Assembly: GCA_963828285.1 (NCBI GenBank) | Contig: CAWHEB010000002.1 | Span: 1,364,001 to 1,428,000 of the forward strand | From: DAIOEK01 sp963828285 | GTDB taxonomy: Bacteria > Chloroflexota > Anaerolineae > Anaerolineales > Anaerolineaceae | Direction: 5' to 3' | Length of the DNA: 64,000 bases | Shown: positions 7,884 through 16,299 of the stretch, piece after piece | How the letters are laid out: each line of letters starts with the position of its first letter | Numbering within the stretch: position 1 is the first letter of the stretch | Translations under genes and position numbers: made by a program | Notes under the pieces: generated by a model | The model's input: the letters and a program-made list of their open reading frames with translations, nothing else | Databases searched by the model: none | What the model was told of the DNA's origin: nothing

Positions 7884-8579
7884 TTAGATGGTGATCTTAC
7901 CGCCCCGGCTGATGCAATCCTCGAGGATCAATTTTCCACTTTTGATGTTCACGCCAAAACGGTTTGCCCCGCAGCGGATCATCTCGATCATGGTATCCAG
8001 GTTGCGAATCCCGCCGGAAGCCTTGATCCGGATGTTATCTCCCACGAGAGATTTTAGCAGTTTGATATCCTCTACACTGGTTCCCTTTTCTGCCCAGCCG
8101 GTCCCGCTCTTTACGAAGGCGACCCCGGTTTGGAGACAGATCTCACATGCTTTTTCGATCTGGGATCGATTAAGATAGGACATCTCGATGATCACCTTGA
8201 GAGGAATCTCCTGAGTGACATCATACACAGCCTGGATGTCATCTGCCACATGTTCAGTCTCACCAGAGAGTAGTTTGCCTATATTCATGACCATATCGAT
8301 CTCGTCCACGCCCATCGCGACCATTTCCCGCGCTTGAAATACTTTCACTGTGGTCGAATCCGAACCTGATGGAAAGCTGACATTCCCCACGATCCTTACC
8401 GGTGATTGATCGGGCAATAATTCCTTGAGATAGGGAATGAAACACTGCAGCGTTGTTACCTGTCCAATTCCATACTTCACTGCTGCTTCTACCATTTCTT
8501 TGATATCTTCTTTTGTACTGTATGTACGGACGCAGCTGGCATCCATCATTTTCGCTAGATCATGTACGGTGAGCTCCAT
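7884..8579 (-). CDS. deoC: Deoxyribose-phosphate aldolase
   Basis: A 231-residue class I aldolase of the DeoC/LacD barrel family, cleaving 2-deoxyribose-5-phosphate (or a related sugar phosphate) to glyceraldehyde-3-phosphate and acetaldehyde. The Schiff-base lysine is in FVKSGTGW and a second catalytic lysine in IRIKASGGIR; the acidic partner is in GVDEIDMVMNIG. I start it at MELTVHDL, where AAAGGA is well placed, not at the ATG 33 bases upstream. First gene of the unit, with operator B upstream. Some DeoC homologues act on other deoxy-sugars, and the kinase next door leaves that open. Confidence 0.9.
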   Translation of the reverse strand: MELTVHDLAKMMDASCVRTYSTKEDIKEMVEAAVKYGIGQVTTLQCFIPYLKELLPDQSPVRIVGNVSFPSGSDSTTVKVFQAREMVAMGVDEIDMVMNIGKLLSGETEHVADDIQAVYDVTQEIPLKVIIEMSYLNRSQIEKACEICLQTGVAFVKSGTGWAEKGTSVEDIKLLKSLVGDNIRIKASGGIRNLDTMIEMIRCGANRFGVNIKSGKLILEDCISRGGKITI

Positions 8580-8641
8580 ATTCCATTTCCTTTCACACGG
8601 AAGCAAGAACAAAAACCATTTTCGAATGGTGTATTTTATCC

Positions 8642-8670
8642 TGTAATCATGTAGTTACATCTTAATCATA
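8642..8670 (-). promoter_or_regulatory. deoC-kinase promoter with operator dyad B
   Basis: On the minus strand an extended -10 (TGG then TATGAT, 8665-8670) is followed 5 bases later by the dyad TGTAA-N8-TTACA (8642-8659). The 18-base core differs from operator A at only 3 positions, and the distance from the -10 box is nearly the same (4 versus 5 bases). No good -35 is seen, consistent with an extended -10 promoter. A further palindrome, ACCATT-TTCG-AATGGT, lies at about 8616-8631 in the leader. Confidence 0.6.
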
Positions 8671-8749
8671 CCAGCAAATTCAGAAACGAAAAGAAGTATT
8701 CTCGTGAATCGGTTTATTTAGTTTTGTAACAATTTTGTTATTATTTTGA

Positions 8750-9595
8750 CTATATGGATATCAATCCAACGGCAGCGACACACAAAACAACCCCAAACCA
8801 TTGGGTTTTGGTTACCTTTTCTTTGAGTAACAACCACGCCAATAATACATTCACTGCCGGATAAAGAGAGGAAAGTACGACAGCCACATCTTCCCTGGTA
8901 TATTGCCGTGAGAACATATATAACGCATTCCCGCCGGCATCCAGAACTCCTGCCAGAAATGCCACCGGATTTGAGAAGAATGCCGCCTTCCCCTCCCGTG
9001 AGATTAGGATCAACAAAATCGAGACAATAAAAGCAGTCGACCGTGAGATGATCAGCGGAGTAAACACCCAACCCTTTTCCACCTGCGCAAGGAACAAAAA
9101 GAATCCGCCAAACCCGAGACCGGCAATAATGGTCAATATCCAGGCTTTTCGTGTCAGCGGAGTGCTTCCTTCTGCGGTTCGGGATACCAGCCAGATCCCA
9201 ATCAAAGCGACCACAAATCCAGCCATGGCGATCGGTCCGGGTAATCCCTGCTTGAATGATCCATAGATAACCGGGATTGCCGTGCCGATCACTGCGGATG
9301 TCGGTGCAACAATAGCCGAGTGGTTATCGGATAGTGCCATGTAGAGTGATCCCAATCCAAGCGATCCGCAGATACCGGCAAACACCGGCCATATTAACAT
9401 CGAGACAGGTGGGAATTTTTCTTGAAGTATTAAAGCCAAAAGCACAATAATCGATAGACCGGAGATGAGCGAAATGGCTAGCGCGTGGAATTGCTTGCTG
9501 CGGCGCATGGCCAATCCGCCCGAAAAATCCCCGCCGCCCCAGGAAATTGACGAAGCGAGTGCGAAGAAAATACCGATGATGTGGTTTGATATCAT
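8750..9595 (-). CDS. EamA/DMT-family transporter
   Basis: A 281-residue inner-membrane protein with about ten hydrophobic segments arranged as two EamA repeats (residues about 5-135 and 150-281). The second repeat ends with LYPAVNVLLAWLLLKEKVTKTQWFGV, the usual EamA closing helix. Members export or import small metabolites; the substrate cannot be read from the sequence. No clear ribosome site. It is transcribed away from the hydrolase gene and toward deoC's upstream region. Confidence 0.85.
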   Translation of the reverse strand: MISNHIIGIFFALASSISWGGGDFSGGLAMRRSKQFHALAISLISGLSIIVLLALILQEKFPPVSMLIWPVFAGICGSLGLGSLYMALSDNHSAIVAPTSAVIGTAIPVIYGSFKQGLPGPIAMAGFVVALIGIWLVSRTAEGSTPLTRKAWILTIIAGLGFGGFFLFLAQVEKGWVFTPLIISRSTAFIVSILLILISREGKAAFFSNPVAFLAGVLDAGGNALYMFSRQYTREDVAVVLSSLYPAVNVLLAWLLLKEKVTKTQWFGVVLCVAAVGLISI

Positions 9596-9707
9596 AATTT
9601 AGGCATACTTTACTGCAGAATATTGGTAACCATTATAAACGAGCATTCGGTTTTAGAATCCATCAATGAATTTCAAAAACAAATCCCTGCTATACTAACC
9701 ATGAATC

Positions 9708-10616
9708 ATGACCACACTGTATATCATTTTGTTGATTGTTATCATCATCTTGCTGATTGGATATTACTTTACCAGTAAGGTGATCTTTCCGCGGACCACA
9801 ACCTACGCTCATAGGTGGAAAAAGGATACCGAATCTGGGAAGGTCATTCCCGAGGTATGGGAGTCTTACCCAAAAGAAGAGATCAAGATCAAATCACCCT
9901 TCGGATATGACCTCGCTGCGGTTTACATTTCCACTACAGACTCGCACAAAACGGTCATCATCGCTCACGGCATCACGTTGACTTATCACAGCTCGATAAA
10001 GTACATCCCCATCTTCCTAAAACGTGGATTCAATATACTGCTTTACGATGAACGCCACCACGGAATGAGCGGAGGGAAAAACACAACCTTTGGATACTAT
10101 GAAAAATATGATTTGCGCGCTGTTGTGGATTGGGCTTTGAAACGTTTGGGTGGTGCAGGGATTATTGGTATTCATGGAGAGTCTATGGGTGCAGCTATTG
10201 CGCTGCAATATGCTGCCATTGATGACCGCGCAGCCTTCATCATTTCGGATTGCTCATTCTCGACATTACTGGCTCAACTGATCTACCGTCTTGAAAAGGA
10301 ATACAGCCTGCCGCCTTTTCCGCTGTTGAAACTGACCGATTTCCTCTGTACACTCATCACCGGAATGTCGTTTGAATCAGTATCGCCTTTACGCGATGTT
10401 GCTACCGTGCAGACTCCCATCCTGTTCATCCACGGACAAAAAGATGGTTACATCCCAATGCAGATGAGCCAGGATCTTTATAACGCAAAAACGACCGGCA
10501 TCCGCCAGATCTATCTGGCACCGGAAGCCGGTCATGCAGAATCTTTTTGGAACAATCGCTTGGAATACGACCAGGTTGTTGGCAGCTTTCTCCAGCACCT
10601 GGGGATGAACCAGTAA
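9708..10616 (+). CDS. Membrane-anchored alpha/beta hydrolase
   Basis: A 302-residue hydrolase. Residues 1-25 form one hydrophobic helix (LYIILLIVIIILLIGYYF) that anchors the enzyme. The fold follows with the oxyanion-loop HG (IIAHGIT), the nucleophile elbow GIHGESMGA, an acid in FIHGQKDGYIP and the terminal His in PEAGHAES. The family is BAAT/cutinase-like (YqkD type), usually of unknown substrate. A TATACT -10 box lies about 20 bases upstream. It is convergent with the next small membrane protein, 2 bp away. Confidence 0.85.
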   Translation: MTTLYIILLIVIIILLIGYYFTSKVIFPRTTTYAHRWKKDTESGKVIPEVWESYPKEEIKIKSPFGYDLAAVYISTTDSHKTVIIAHGITLTYHSSIKYIPIFLKRGFNILLYDERHHGMSGGKNTTFGYYEKYDLRAVVDWALKRLGGAGIIGIHGESMGAAIALQYAAIDDRAAFIISDCSFSTLLAQLIYRLEKEYSLPPFPLLKLTDFLCTLITGMSFESVSPLRDVATVQTPILFIHGQKDGYIPMQMSQDLYNAKTTGIRQIYLAPEAGHAESFWNNRLEYDQVVGSFLQHLGMNQ

Positions 10617-10618
10617 TT

Positions 10619-10843
10619 TTAGAAGATCGATCTCAGCATCAACAGTAATCCGAGAATGAACATGGGGATTCCCACGATCATCCCGACGATGGTCAAACTA
10701 ACGATCACTCCGACAACCATAAAAACTAATCCCAGTATCACACCGACAAATCGACCGGTAAGTTCAATGATGAAACTGATCAGTTTCCAAATAGCCCAGA
10801 ATGGCCAGAGGTACCATGGTACTTGCTTTTTGTTCGTAGCCAT
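10619..10843 (-). CDS. Small membrane protein
   Basis: A 74-residue protein with a basic N terminus (MATNKKQVPWYLWPFWAIWK) and two to three hydrophobic helices rich in Val, Ile and Gly. A good AAGGAATC site precedes the start. I do not recognise the family. It lies downstream of the mtnA unit on the same strand, about 80 bp from its end. Confidence 0.7.
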   Translation of the reverse strand: MATNKKQVPWYLWPFWAIWKLISFIIELTGRFVGVILGLVFMVVGVIVSLTIVGMIVGIPMFILGLLLMLRSIF

Positions 10844-10925
10844 TTTTTGATTCCTTTCTTACCTTGTATACGAGCAAACAACAGACTCGTTGCAGAATCT
10901 GTTGTTTTCGTTGGTTAGAAACGGA

Positions 10926-11963
10926 TTAGAGGAATAGTTTTGCCAGGCTTTGCTTGAACGGCGGATATGCGATGCCTTTTTCGGTGATGATTCCGGTGAT
11001 GTACCTGGCGGGAGTGACATCAAAAGCGGGGTTGAAGACTTTTGCATCCTCAGGTGCTACTCGATTCCCTTCAATAACTGTAACTTCTTCCGCGCATCGT
11101 TCCTCTACAGGTATGTGACTGCCATCCGGGATATTCATGTCGATTGTACTGGTCGGTCCGACCACATAAAATCTTACACCCAGGGTGTAAGCTGCACAGG
11201 CCAGGTGGAATGTTCCGATTTTATTGGCGGTATCGCCATTGGCTGCCACCCGGTCGCAACCCACCAGACAAAGGTCCACACCGCGGGTTCGCATCACATG
11301 TGCTGCTGCGCCGTCGACGATGATCTGATGTGGTACACCGATCTGGGTCAGTTCCCAACTGGTTAACCTTGCCCCCTGCAGCCGTGGACGAGTCTCATCC
11401 ACATACGCGAAGATGTTCTTTCCGTGTTCATGTGCTGTGCGGATCACTCCCAGGGCGGTCCCATATCCGGTTGTCGCCAGTGCACCCGTGTTGCAGTGAT
11501 GGATGACCCTCGCGTCCTGTGGAACAACCGCTAGACCATTCAATCCGATCTGGATATTCGCCTGGTAGTCTTCATGAAAAATCGCTTCAGCTTCAGCAAC
11601 TACCGCTTGCAGTACATCCACTCGAGAATCAAATTGTCTGCTGGATATTCGCTCCAGCACCCGGTTGACTGCCCAAGCCAGGTTGACTGCAGTGGGTCGT
11701 GAATCGATCAATATCTTGGCGGCAGTTTTGAGATTATTGAATACATCTTCCACACTTCCCGACTTTACTTCCAGCGCAGCCAGGGCCATCCCGTATGCGG
11801 CTGCAGCTCCGATAGCCGGTGCTCCGCGCACCACCATGGTTTGGATTGCATCGGCAATGTCTTTGTAATGGGTATATTTCAAATATTTAATTTCCCCTGG
11901 AATGACCCTTTGATCGATCATTTCCAGATGGTCGCCTTGCCACTTTAAACTAAAATAATCCAT
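10926..11963 (-). CDS. mtnA: S-methyl-5-thioribose-1-phosphate isomerase
   Basis: A 345-residue aldose-ketose isomerase of the methionine salvage pathway and the eIF2B-alpha-like superfamily. Diagnostic stretches are RGAPAIGAAAAYGMAL, HHCNTGALATTGYGTALG (catalytic Cys), YVDETRPRLQGARLT and GCDRVAANGDTANKIGT (catalytic Asp). Length is normal. No other classical methionine salvage gene is nearby, so the product may feed a short shunt (aldolase cleavage of methylthioribulose-1-phosphate) encoded elsewhere. It follows a glycosyltransferase gene on the same strand with a 15-bp gap. Confidence 0.95.
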   Translation of the reverse strand: MDYFSLKWQGDHLEMIDQRVIPGEIKYLKYTHYKDIADAIQTMVVRGAPAIGAAAAYGMALAALEVKSGSVEDVFNNLKTAAKILIDSRPTAVNLAWAVNRVLERISSRQFDSRVDVLQAVVAEAEAIFHEDYQANIQIGLNGLAVVPQDARVIHHCNTGALATTGYGTALGVIRTAHEHGKNIFAYVDETRPRLQGARLTSWELTQIGVPHQIIVDGAAAHVMRTRGVDLCLVGCDRVAANGDTANKIGTFHLACAAYTLGVRFYVVGPTSTIDMNIPDGSHIPVEERCAEEVTVIEGNRVAPEDAKVFNPAFDVTPARYITGIITEKGIAYPPFKQSLAKLFL

Positions 11964-11978
11964 TATTGTCTCCTGCCG

Positions 11979-12770
11979 TTATTTTTGTTTATTAATTCGG
12001 TAGATTTGAACATGCTTGTATGTGGTTATGGTACGGATCGTTTCAAGGTCCAGTTGCCCTAATAATTTATTTTTTGTGATCACCGTGTTGAGTGTCATAT
12101 CATATTTATCACTGGTAACCACCAGGACTGAATTAAATGGCTGCTGGATATTTGTATTGTAAAACATCTTGTCGTAAGGCTGCTTCTGGTACACATAGAA
12201 CTTGATCTGGGTGCTGATCGGGGTGATCGCAAGTATGACTTCATCAGACTGCAGATTCTCGAGCAGTAGCCCGGCAACCACCTCTTCCACACCGGATTCT
12301 CTTGCCAGATCTCCGCTGCGATCGGAGACGATCATCGTTCCGCGGACAAGGATCGGCGCGAAAACCAGTACTCCGATCAATCCCAGATAGGCTGCCTTGA
12401 TCCGATCCACATGGATGAATTCAAATAGATTTGCCCACCCAATTCCGCTGTAGAGGAAATACCAACACATTGCGAAATGCCAGATACGCGCCCAGGGTGC
12501 AACCCGTTGAATAGCAAGGATAAGTCCAACAGCAGGAATAAATGCCAATGCGAGGTGTATCTTTTTATTGCCGCCATGTCTGGTTGGAAAGAAAGAAAAC
12601 GCAAATCCCAGGAGCATGATAATGGTTAACCACACCGGAATCTCGACATTCCATTCTTCCCAGGTTCGCCGGGACCTTACCAATAGGTTTGTCAAAAATA
12701 TTGCCCATTTATCCGGAAGTATATTTCCATTCGCTACGATGGATTCCCAACCGGTTCCCCAGATGATCAC
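11979..12770 (-). CDS. Glycosyltransferase family 39-like membrane protein, C-terminal piece
   Basis: C-terminal half of a gene whose N-terminal half is 12709-13503. The correct frame joins LILIQS of the first piece to PVIIWGTG here, near 12768-12775, by one missing base. The piece contains about four membrane helices and a soluble C-terminal tail of roughly 100 residues (from EVILAITPISTQIKFYVYQ) that is common in bacterial ArnT-like transferases. The frame change is in well-conserved sequence with no other decay, so a sequencing error is more likely than a true pseudogene. Confidence 0.75.
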   Translation of the reverse strand: MIIWGTGWESIVANGNILPDKWAIFLTNLLVRSRRTWEEWNVEIPVWLTIIMLLGFAFSFFPTRHGGNKKIHLALAFIPAVGLILAIQRVAPWARIWHFAMCWYFLYSGIGWANLFEFIHVDRIKAAYLGLIGVLVFAPILVRGTMIVSDRSGDLARESGVEEVVAGLLLENLQSDEVILAITPISTQIKFYVYQKQPYDKMFYNTNIQQPFNSVLVVTSDKYDMTLNTVITKNKLLGQLDLETIRTITTYKHVQIYRINKQK

Positions 12771-13503
12771 CGGACTGTATAAGGATCAAAGTCAAAGCGA
12801 TCATTCCCAAACCGGAAAAGATCATCCATTTGATCATCTCTCGCGTCGGTGTAGAAAACCCCAGTGTGATCAATGTGGAAATGAGTATCCAAAGGTAAAT
12901 GACGGCAATGGGATAAAGCATGATCGGGATGGTGTACATCCCCAACGCGCCTACCAGTGCGAGCATAACCCAAACTATCGGTTTCGGATTTTCCATCAGC
13001 TTGATGGCAAGGTAAAGCATTAACAAACTAAAACTGCCCACAAACGTGTATCCACGTGCTTCAGCGGATAAATTGATCGCGATCGGTGAGGCTGCCAAGA
13101 ACACAGCTGCGATGACTCCTGCAGCCGGATGGAACAGCTTGCGGCCAACCAGATAGATCAGCCATATTTCCAGGATCCCGGCAAGGAATGCGGGCATCCG
13201 CATGATCCAGATGGCATTCCCGAATAACCGGGTGAAACCTGCCACCAGCAGGGTGTGGAATATATGATTGTTCGGATGGGAGTAATCGGTCAGGATGGTG
13301 ATCAGCGGCTTGATCGCAAAGCCGAGAAAAGTATACGCTTCATCGTTCCCGACCGGTTGAAGGATATAAGCCAACCTGAATATGATTCCAGCCAGAAGGA
13401 TGACGAGAAAAGCAGCCGTCCACTTTGCGTTTCGGTTCGATGTCTTGCTTTGGGATCCAATCACATCATCTGAATGTGTTTGTTCTGGCTGGGGTACCTG
13501 CAT
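12709..13503 (-). CDS. Glycosyltransferase family 39-like membrane protein, N-terminal piece
   Basis: N-terminal half (about 245 real residues before the frame change) of an integral membrane mannosyl/aminoarabinosyl-transferase-like protein. Helix 1 is WTAAFLVILLAGIIFRLAYIL. The first external loop has the catalytic acidic pair region GNDEAYTFLG and the DYSHPNNHIFHTLL motif, typical of GT-C enzymes using a polyprenyl-phosphate sugar. The piece ends with shadow residues after LILIQS. Together with 11979-12770 it would make a protein of about 505 residues. Confidence 0.75.
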   Translation of the reverse strand: MQVPQPEQTHSDDVIGSQSKTSNRNAKWTAAFLVILLAGIIFRLAYILQPVGNDEAYTFLGFAIKPLITILTDYSHPNNHIFHTLLVAGFTRLFGNAIWIMRMPAFLAGILEIWLIYLVGRKLFHPAAGVIAAVFLAASPIAINLSAEARGYTFVGSFSLLMLYLAIKLMENPKPIVWVMLALVGALGMYTIPIMLYPIAVIYLWILISTLITLGFSTPTREMIKWMIFSGLGMIALTLILIQSGDHLGNRLGIHRSEWKYTSG

Positions 13504-13521
13504 AATTCAGAATTATAACGG

Positions 13522-14152
13522 CTATTCGGGTAGCGGATCAGCTTCAGGCGCCGAGAGGACTTCGCATCCGTCGCTGGTAACCAGAACATTGTCCTCGATG
13601 CGGATTCCCCCCATCCCGGGGATATAAATTCCCGGTTCGATACTGGTGACCATTCCGGTTTCTAACACCTCGGTGCTCCCGGGGGCTAATATCGGCTTCG
13701 CTTCATGGTACCGGTATCCCACCCCGTGTCCCGTGCCGTGGATGAAATACTCGCCGTACCCTTCTTTTGAAAGGACATCCCTGGCAGCTTTATCCACATC
13801 GCCACAGTACACTCCAGCTTTGACTGCCTTGATCGCTGCCTTTTGGGCAAGCAGCAATGCTGAGTATGCTTTTCTCTGAGCATCATTTACTCGGCCAATG
13901 CTATAGGTGCGGGTGAGATCAGACCAGTAACCATCCGCTTGAACTGCCAGTTCGATCATGACCAAGTCACCGCTTTGCATGACCCGGTTGGACGATGGGG
14001 TCATCATGGATTGCCTGAAAGTTCCATCTGGACCTGAAACCAGATGAGCAAAACCTCTCACCAGTCGTGCGTTTTGATAACCCGTCCCCTCAATCCGGAT
14101 GACGGATTCAACCAATGCTGCTGCTTCCACTTCGCGCATCCCTGCTTTGAGT
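13522..14152 (-). CDS. Xaa-Pro aminopeptidase (M24), catalytic C-terminal piece
   Basis: Pita-bread catalytic domain of an M24 metallopeptidase. Visible metal ligands: Asp in GYWSDLTRTY, His in GTGHGVGYRYHE, Glu in SIEPGIY and Glu in GIRIEDNVLV. The piece reads in frame from ELKAGMREVE; the upstream half (14153-14701) ends at LKRIIQ with a stop created by a one-base frame change near 14150-14156. The second Asp of the binuclear site, normally in DxxG, is not obvious (VNDAQRKAY region), so activity is probable rather than certain. Confidence 0.8.
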
Positions 14153-14701
14153 TCACTGGATAATGCGTTTCAACCCCAACTGGGCGATCTGATTTGCGGT
14201 TCGAATTTTTGCAGCTTCGTCAACGGTTTTGGTGGCAAATGCGCTCGTCATGATTGGTTTGATATCGCAAAGATGTACATTCGGAAAAGTCTCGGCGATC
14301 ATCATCTGCCAGGATGCGTCTGGAAGCAGGTTTTCCGCGGAGTTGAATCCTGGCGCGCTGACTGAAACATTGATCTCTATTGCCATCCGGCTGACCAGAC
14401 CCGTAAATCGGTTACAGATTTTTTCGAACCAGTTGAAGTATGTTTCCTGCAGGACTGGTTCCCCAAGGTGACCCCATTTGAAAAGATCCAGCTCTGCACG
14501 ATCGGGTGTGATCCAAAGATCTTCACATTCCGGTTGCAACAAAACCGGATTGCCTTCCAATGGATAGAAGGCGGCGCTCACCCCGTGAACCGGGAGTGTA
14601 CCTGTCAGATAAAGAACATTTTCCGGCAGCCGGCAGAGGATTGCATCTAGATGCTGCTGCCGCATTATTTCGTCAAGTCGGATCAAATGAGGTGGTTTCA
14701 C
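14153..14701 (-). CDS. Xaa-Pro aminopeptidase (M24), N-terminal creatinase-like piece
   Basis: N-terminal creatinase/prolidase domain (182 residues) of the M24 peptidase continued at 13522-14152. It contains the usual LPENVLYLTGTLPVHG and ends KTVDEAAKIRTANQIAQLGLKRIIQ, the helix that normally runs straight into the catalytic domain. GTG start with a GGGAGTG site. The two pieces together would be about 390 residues, the standard length. Cytosolic enzyme removing N-terminal residues before proline. Confidence 0.8.
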   Translation of the reverse strand: MKPPHLIRLDEIMRQQHLDAILCRLPENVLYLTGTLPVHGVSAAFYPLEGNPVLLQPECEDLWITPDRAELDLFKWGHLGEPVLQETYFNWFEKICNRFTGLVSRMAIEINVSVSAPGFNSAENLLPDASWQMMIAETFPNVHLCDIKPIMTSAFATKTVDEAAKIRTANQIAQLGLKRIIQ

Positions 14702-14772
14702 GGTTCACTCCCTGGGCTCGTCTTCCATGATATTATACAACTCTCAAATTTAATGCGGCAGCACAGGAAACT

Positions 14773-16227
14773 ATGGATAACAATCTACCAGTGGATTTTT
14801 CAAAGAAGTGGGCTGTCATGACTGCCGTATCACTCGGTATCTTTCTGGCGACCATCGACAGCAGCATCGTAAATATCGCTCTTCCCACCCTTGTAAAAGA
14901 ACTGAATACCACCTTTGCTTTGGTGCAGTGGGTGGTATTGGGATATTTATTAACTGTGACCACGCTGATGCTCAGCATCGGCCGTCTTTCCGATATGATT
15001 GGCAAGAAAAAGCTCTATACTGCCGGTTTTATCATCTTCACCTTCGGCTCCCTGTTTTGCGCGTTGTCAGAAAACATCTACCTCCTCATCGGTGCCCGCA
15101 TCTTTCAGGCAATTGGAGCATCCATGATGATGTCACTGGGAACAGCCATCATCACAGAAAATTTTCCGCCTTCAGAACGCGGACGCGCAATTGGCATCAG
15201 TGGCGTCATGGTTTCGCTGGGTATCATCGCCGGTCCTACCATCGGCGGATTGATCCTGGGCGTTGCTTCCTGGCACTGGATCTTCATCGTCAACCTTCCT
15301 TTGGGCATTATCGGGACCATCGTTGTCATCCGCTCATTGCCAAATCGGGTTCCTGGAATTAAACAAAAGTTCGATTTCCCCGGCGCGATCGTACTCTTCC
15401 TGGCGTTATCTGCAGTATTGATCGGGTTGACATCCGCAGAAGAATGGGGGATAACCCATCCTGTTATTCTTGGTTTGTTGTTTGCTTCGGTGGTACTGGC
15501 GGTAGTCTTCTTACAGATCGAAAGCAAATCTGATCATCCCATGATCGACTTGAAATTATTTCAGTCCAGGTTGTTCAGCATTAACTTGATTACCGGATTC
15601 ATCACTTTTATTGCTATCGCCGGGATCACCCTGATCATGCCGTTCTACCTGCAGGATATTCAAGGTTATTCGCCGCAGATGGCCGGTTTCATGATGGCTA
15701 TTGTGCCAATCATGTTGGGGATCATGGCGCCTCTATCGGGGATCCTGTCTGATAAATACGGAACGCGCATCCTAACCATCATTGGACTGGTTTCCCTGTG
15801 TATTGCCTACTGGGGAATTGGTACTTTGCAGGTCAATACAGGTGTATTTGGGTTTGTGCTTCGCTTTCTTCCCCTGGGCATGGGAATGGGTATCTTCCAA
15901 ACTCCCAACAATAGCACCATTATGAGCTCGGCTCCACGTGAACGGCTTGGTGTTGCATCGGGATTACTATCCCTGACCAGAACGCTCGGGCAAATCACAG
16001 GTATTGCCCTGATCGGTATGCTGTGGACAAGTCGGGTGATGGCATACAACTTATCCCCAATTAAAAGTTCCATGGAAGCGACGCCCATTGCGCAAGTAGC
16101 CGGACTTCAGGACACGATGCATTACGTTCTGGTGCTGATCATCATCGCGCTTGTATTATCTATCTTCGCCTGGTACACAGAAAAAAATCAGGTTCTTCAA
16201 ACAGAGGTCCGCGACTTCGTCAAGTAA
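14773..16227 (+). CDS. MFS drug-efflux transporter, DHA2 (EmrB/QacA) family
   Basis: A 484-residue membrane protein with 14 predicted helices, as expected for DHA2 proton antiporters. Motif D1 in helix 1 is ATIDSSIVNIALPTL; motif A is GRLSDMIGKKKLYTAG; motif C in helix 5 is GVMVSLGIIAGPTIGG. AGGAAACT precedes the ATG. It starts about 70 bp from the divergently read peptidase gene and is followed by the fadR-like regulator on the same strand, though that gene has its own promoter. Substrate unknown. Confidence 0.92.
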   Translation: MDNNLPVDFSKKWAVMTAVSLGIFLATIDSSIVNIALPTLVKELNTTFALVQWVVLGYLLTVTTLMLSIGRLSDMIGKKKLYTAGFIIFTFGSLFCALSENIYLLIGARIFQAIGASMMMSLGTAIITENFPPSERGRAIGISGVMVSLGIIAGPTIGGLILGVASWHWIFIVNLPLGIIGTIVVIRSLPNRVPGIKQKFDFPGAIVLFLALSAVLIGLTSAEEWGITHPVILGLLFASVVLAVVFLQIESKSDHPMIDLKLFQSRLFSINLITGFITFIAIAGITLIMPFYLQDIQGYSPQMAGFMMAIVPIMLGIMAPLSGILSDKYGTRILTIIGLVSLCIAYWGIGTLQVNTGVFGFVLRFLPLGMGMGIFQTPNNSTIMSSAPRERLGVASGLLSLTRTLGQITGIALIGMLWTSRVMAYNLSPIKSSMEATPIAQVAGLQDTMHYVLVLIIIALVLSIFAWYTEKNQVLQTEVRDFVK

Positions 16228-16240
16228 CTCTCTTTTAAAA

Positions 16241-16269
16241 TTGCCAACAGCAGATAACAAAACTATAAT
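16241..16269 (+). promoter_or_regulatory. Promoter of the FadR-like regulator
   Basis: TTGCCA (16241-16246), a 17-base spacer and TATAAT (16264-16269). It lies in the gap after the MFS gene and immediately before the operator at 16272-16286. Confidence 0.75.
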
Positions 16270-16271
16270 TA

Positions 16272-16286
16272 GCTGGTCAGACCACT
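16272..16286. promoter_or_regulatory. FadR-type operator at the regulator's own promoter
   Basis: The dyad CTGGTCAGACCA sits 3 bases after the -10 box, over the transcription start. It matches the known Escherichia coli FadR recognition core TGGTCxGACCA. Together with the near-identical DNA-binding helix of the encoded protein, it points to autorepression. Confidence 0.75.
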
Positions 16287-16299
16287 CCTTGGAGGAATA

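Noticed and set aside
12095..13473. Short frames overlapping the glycosyltransferase pieces as separate genes
   Set aside because: They are antisense or out of frame with the conserved helices and have no ribosome sites.
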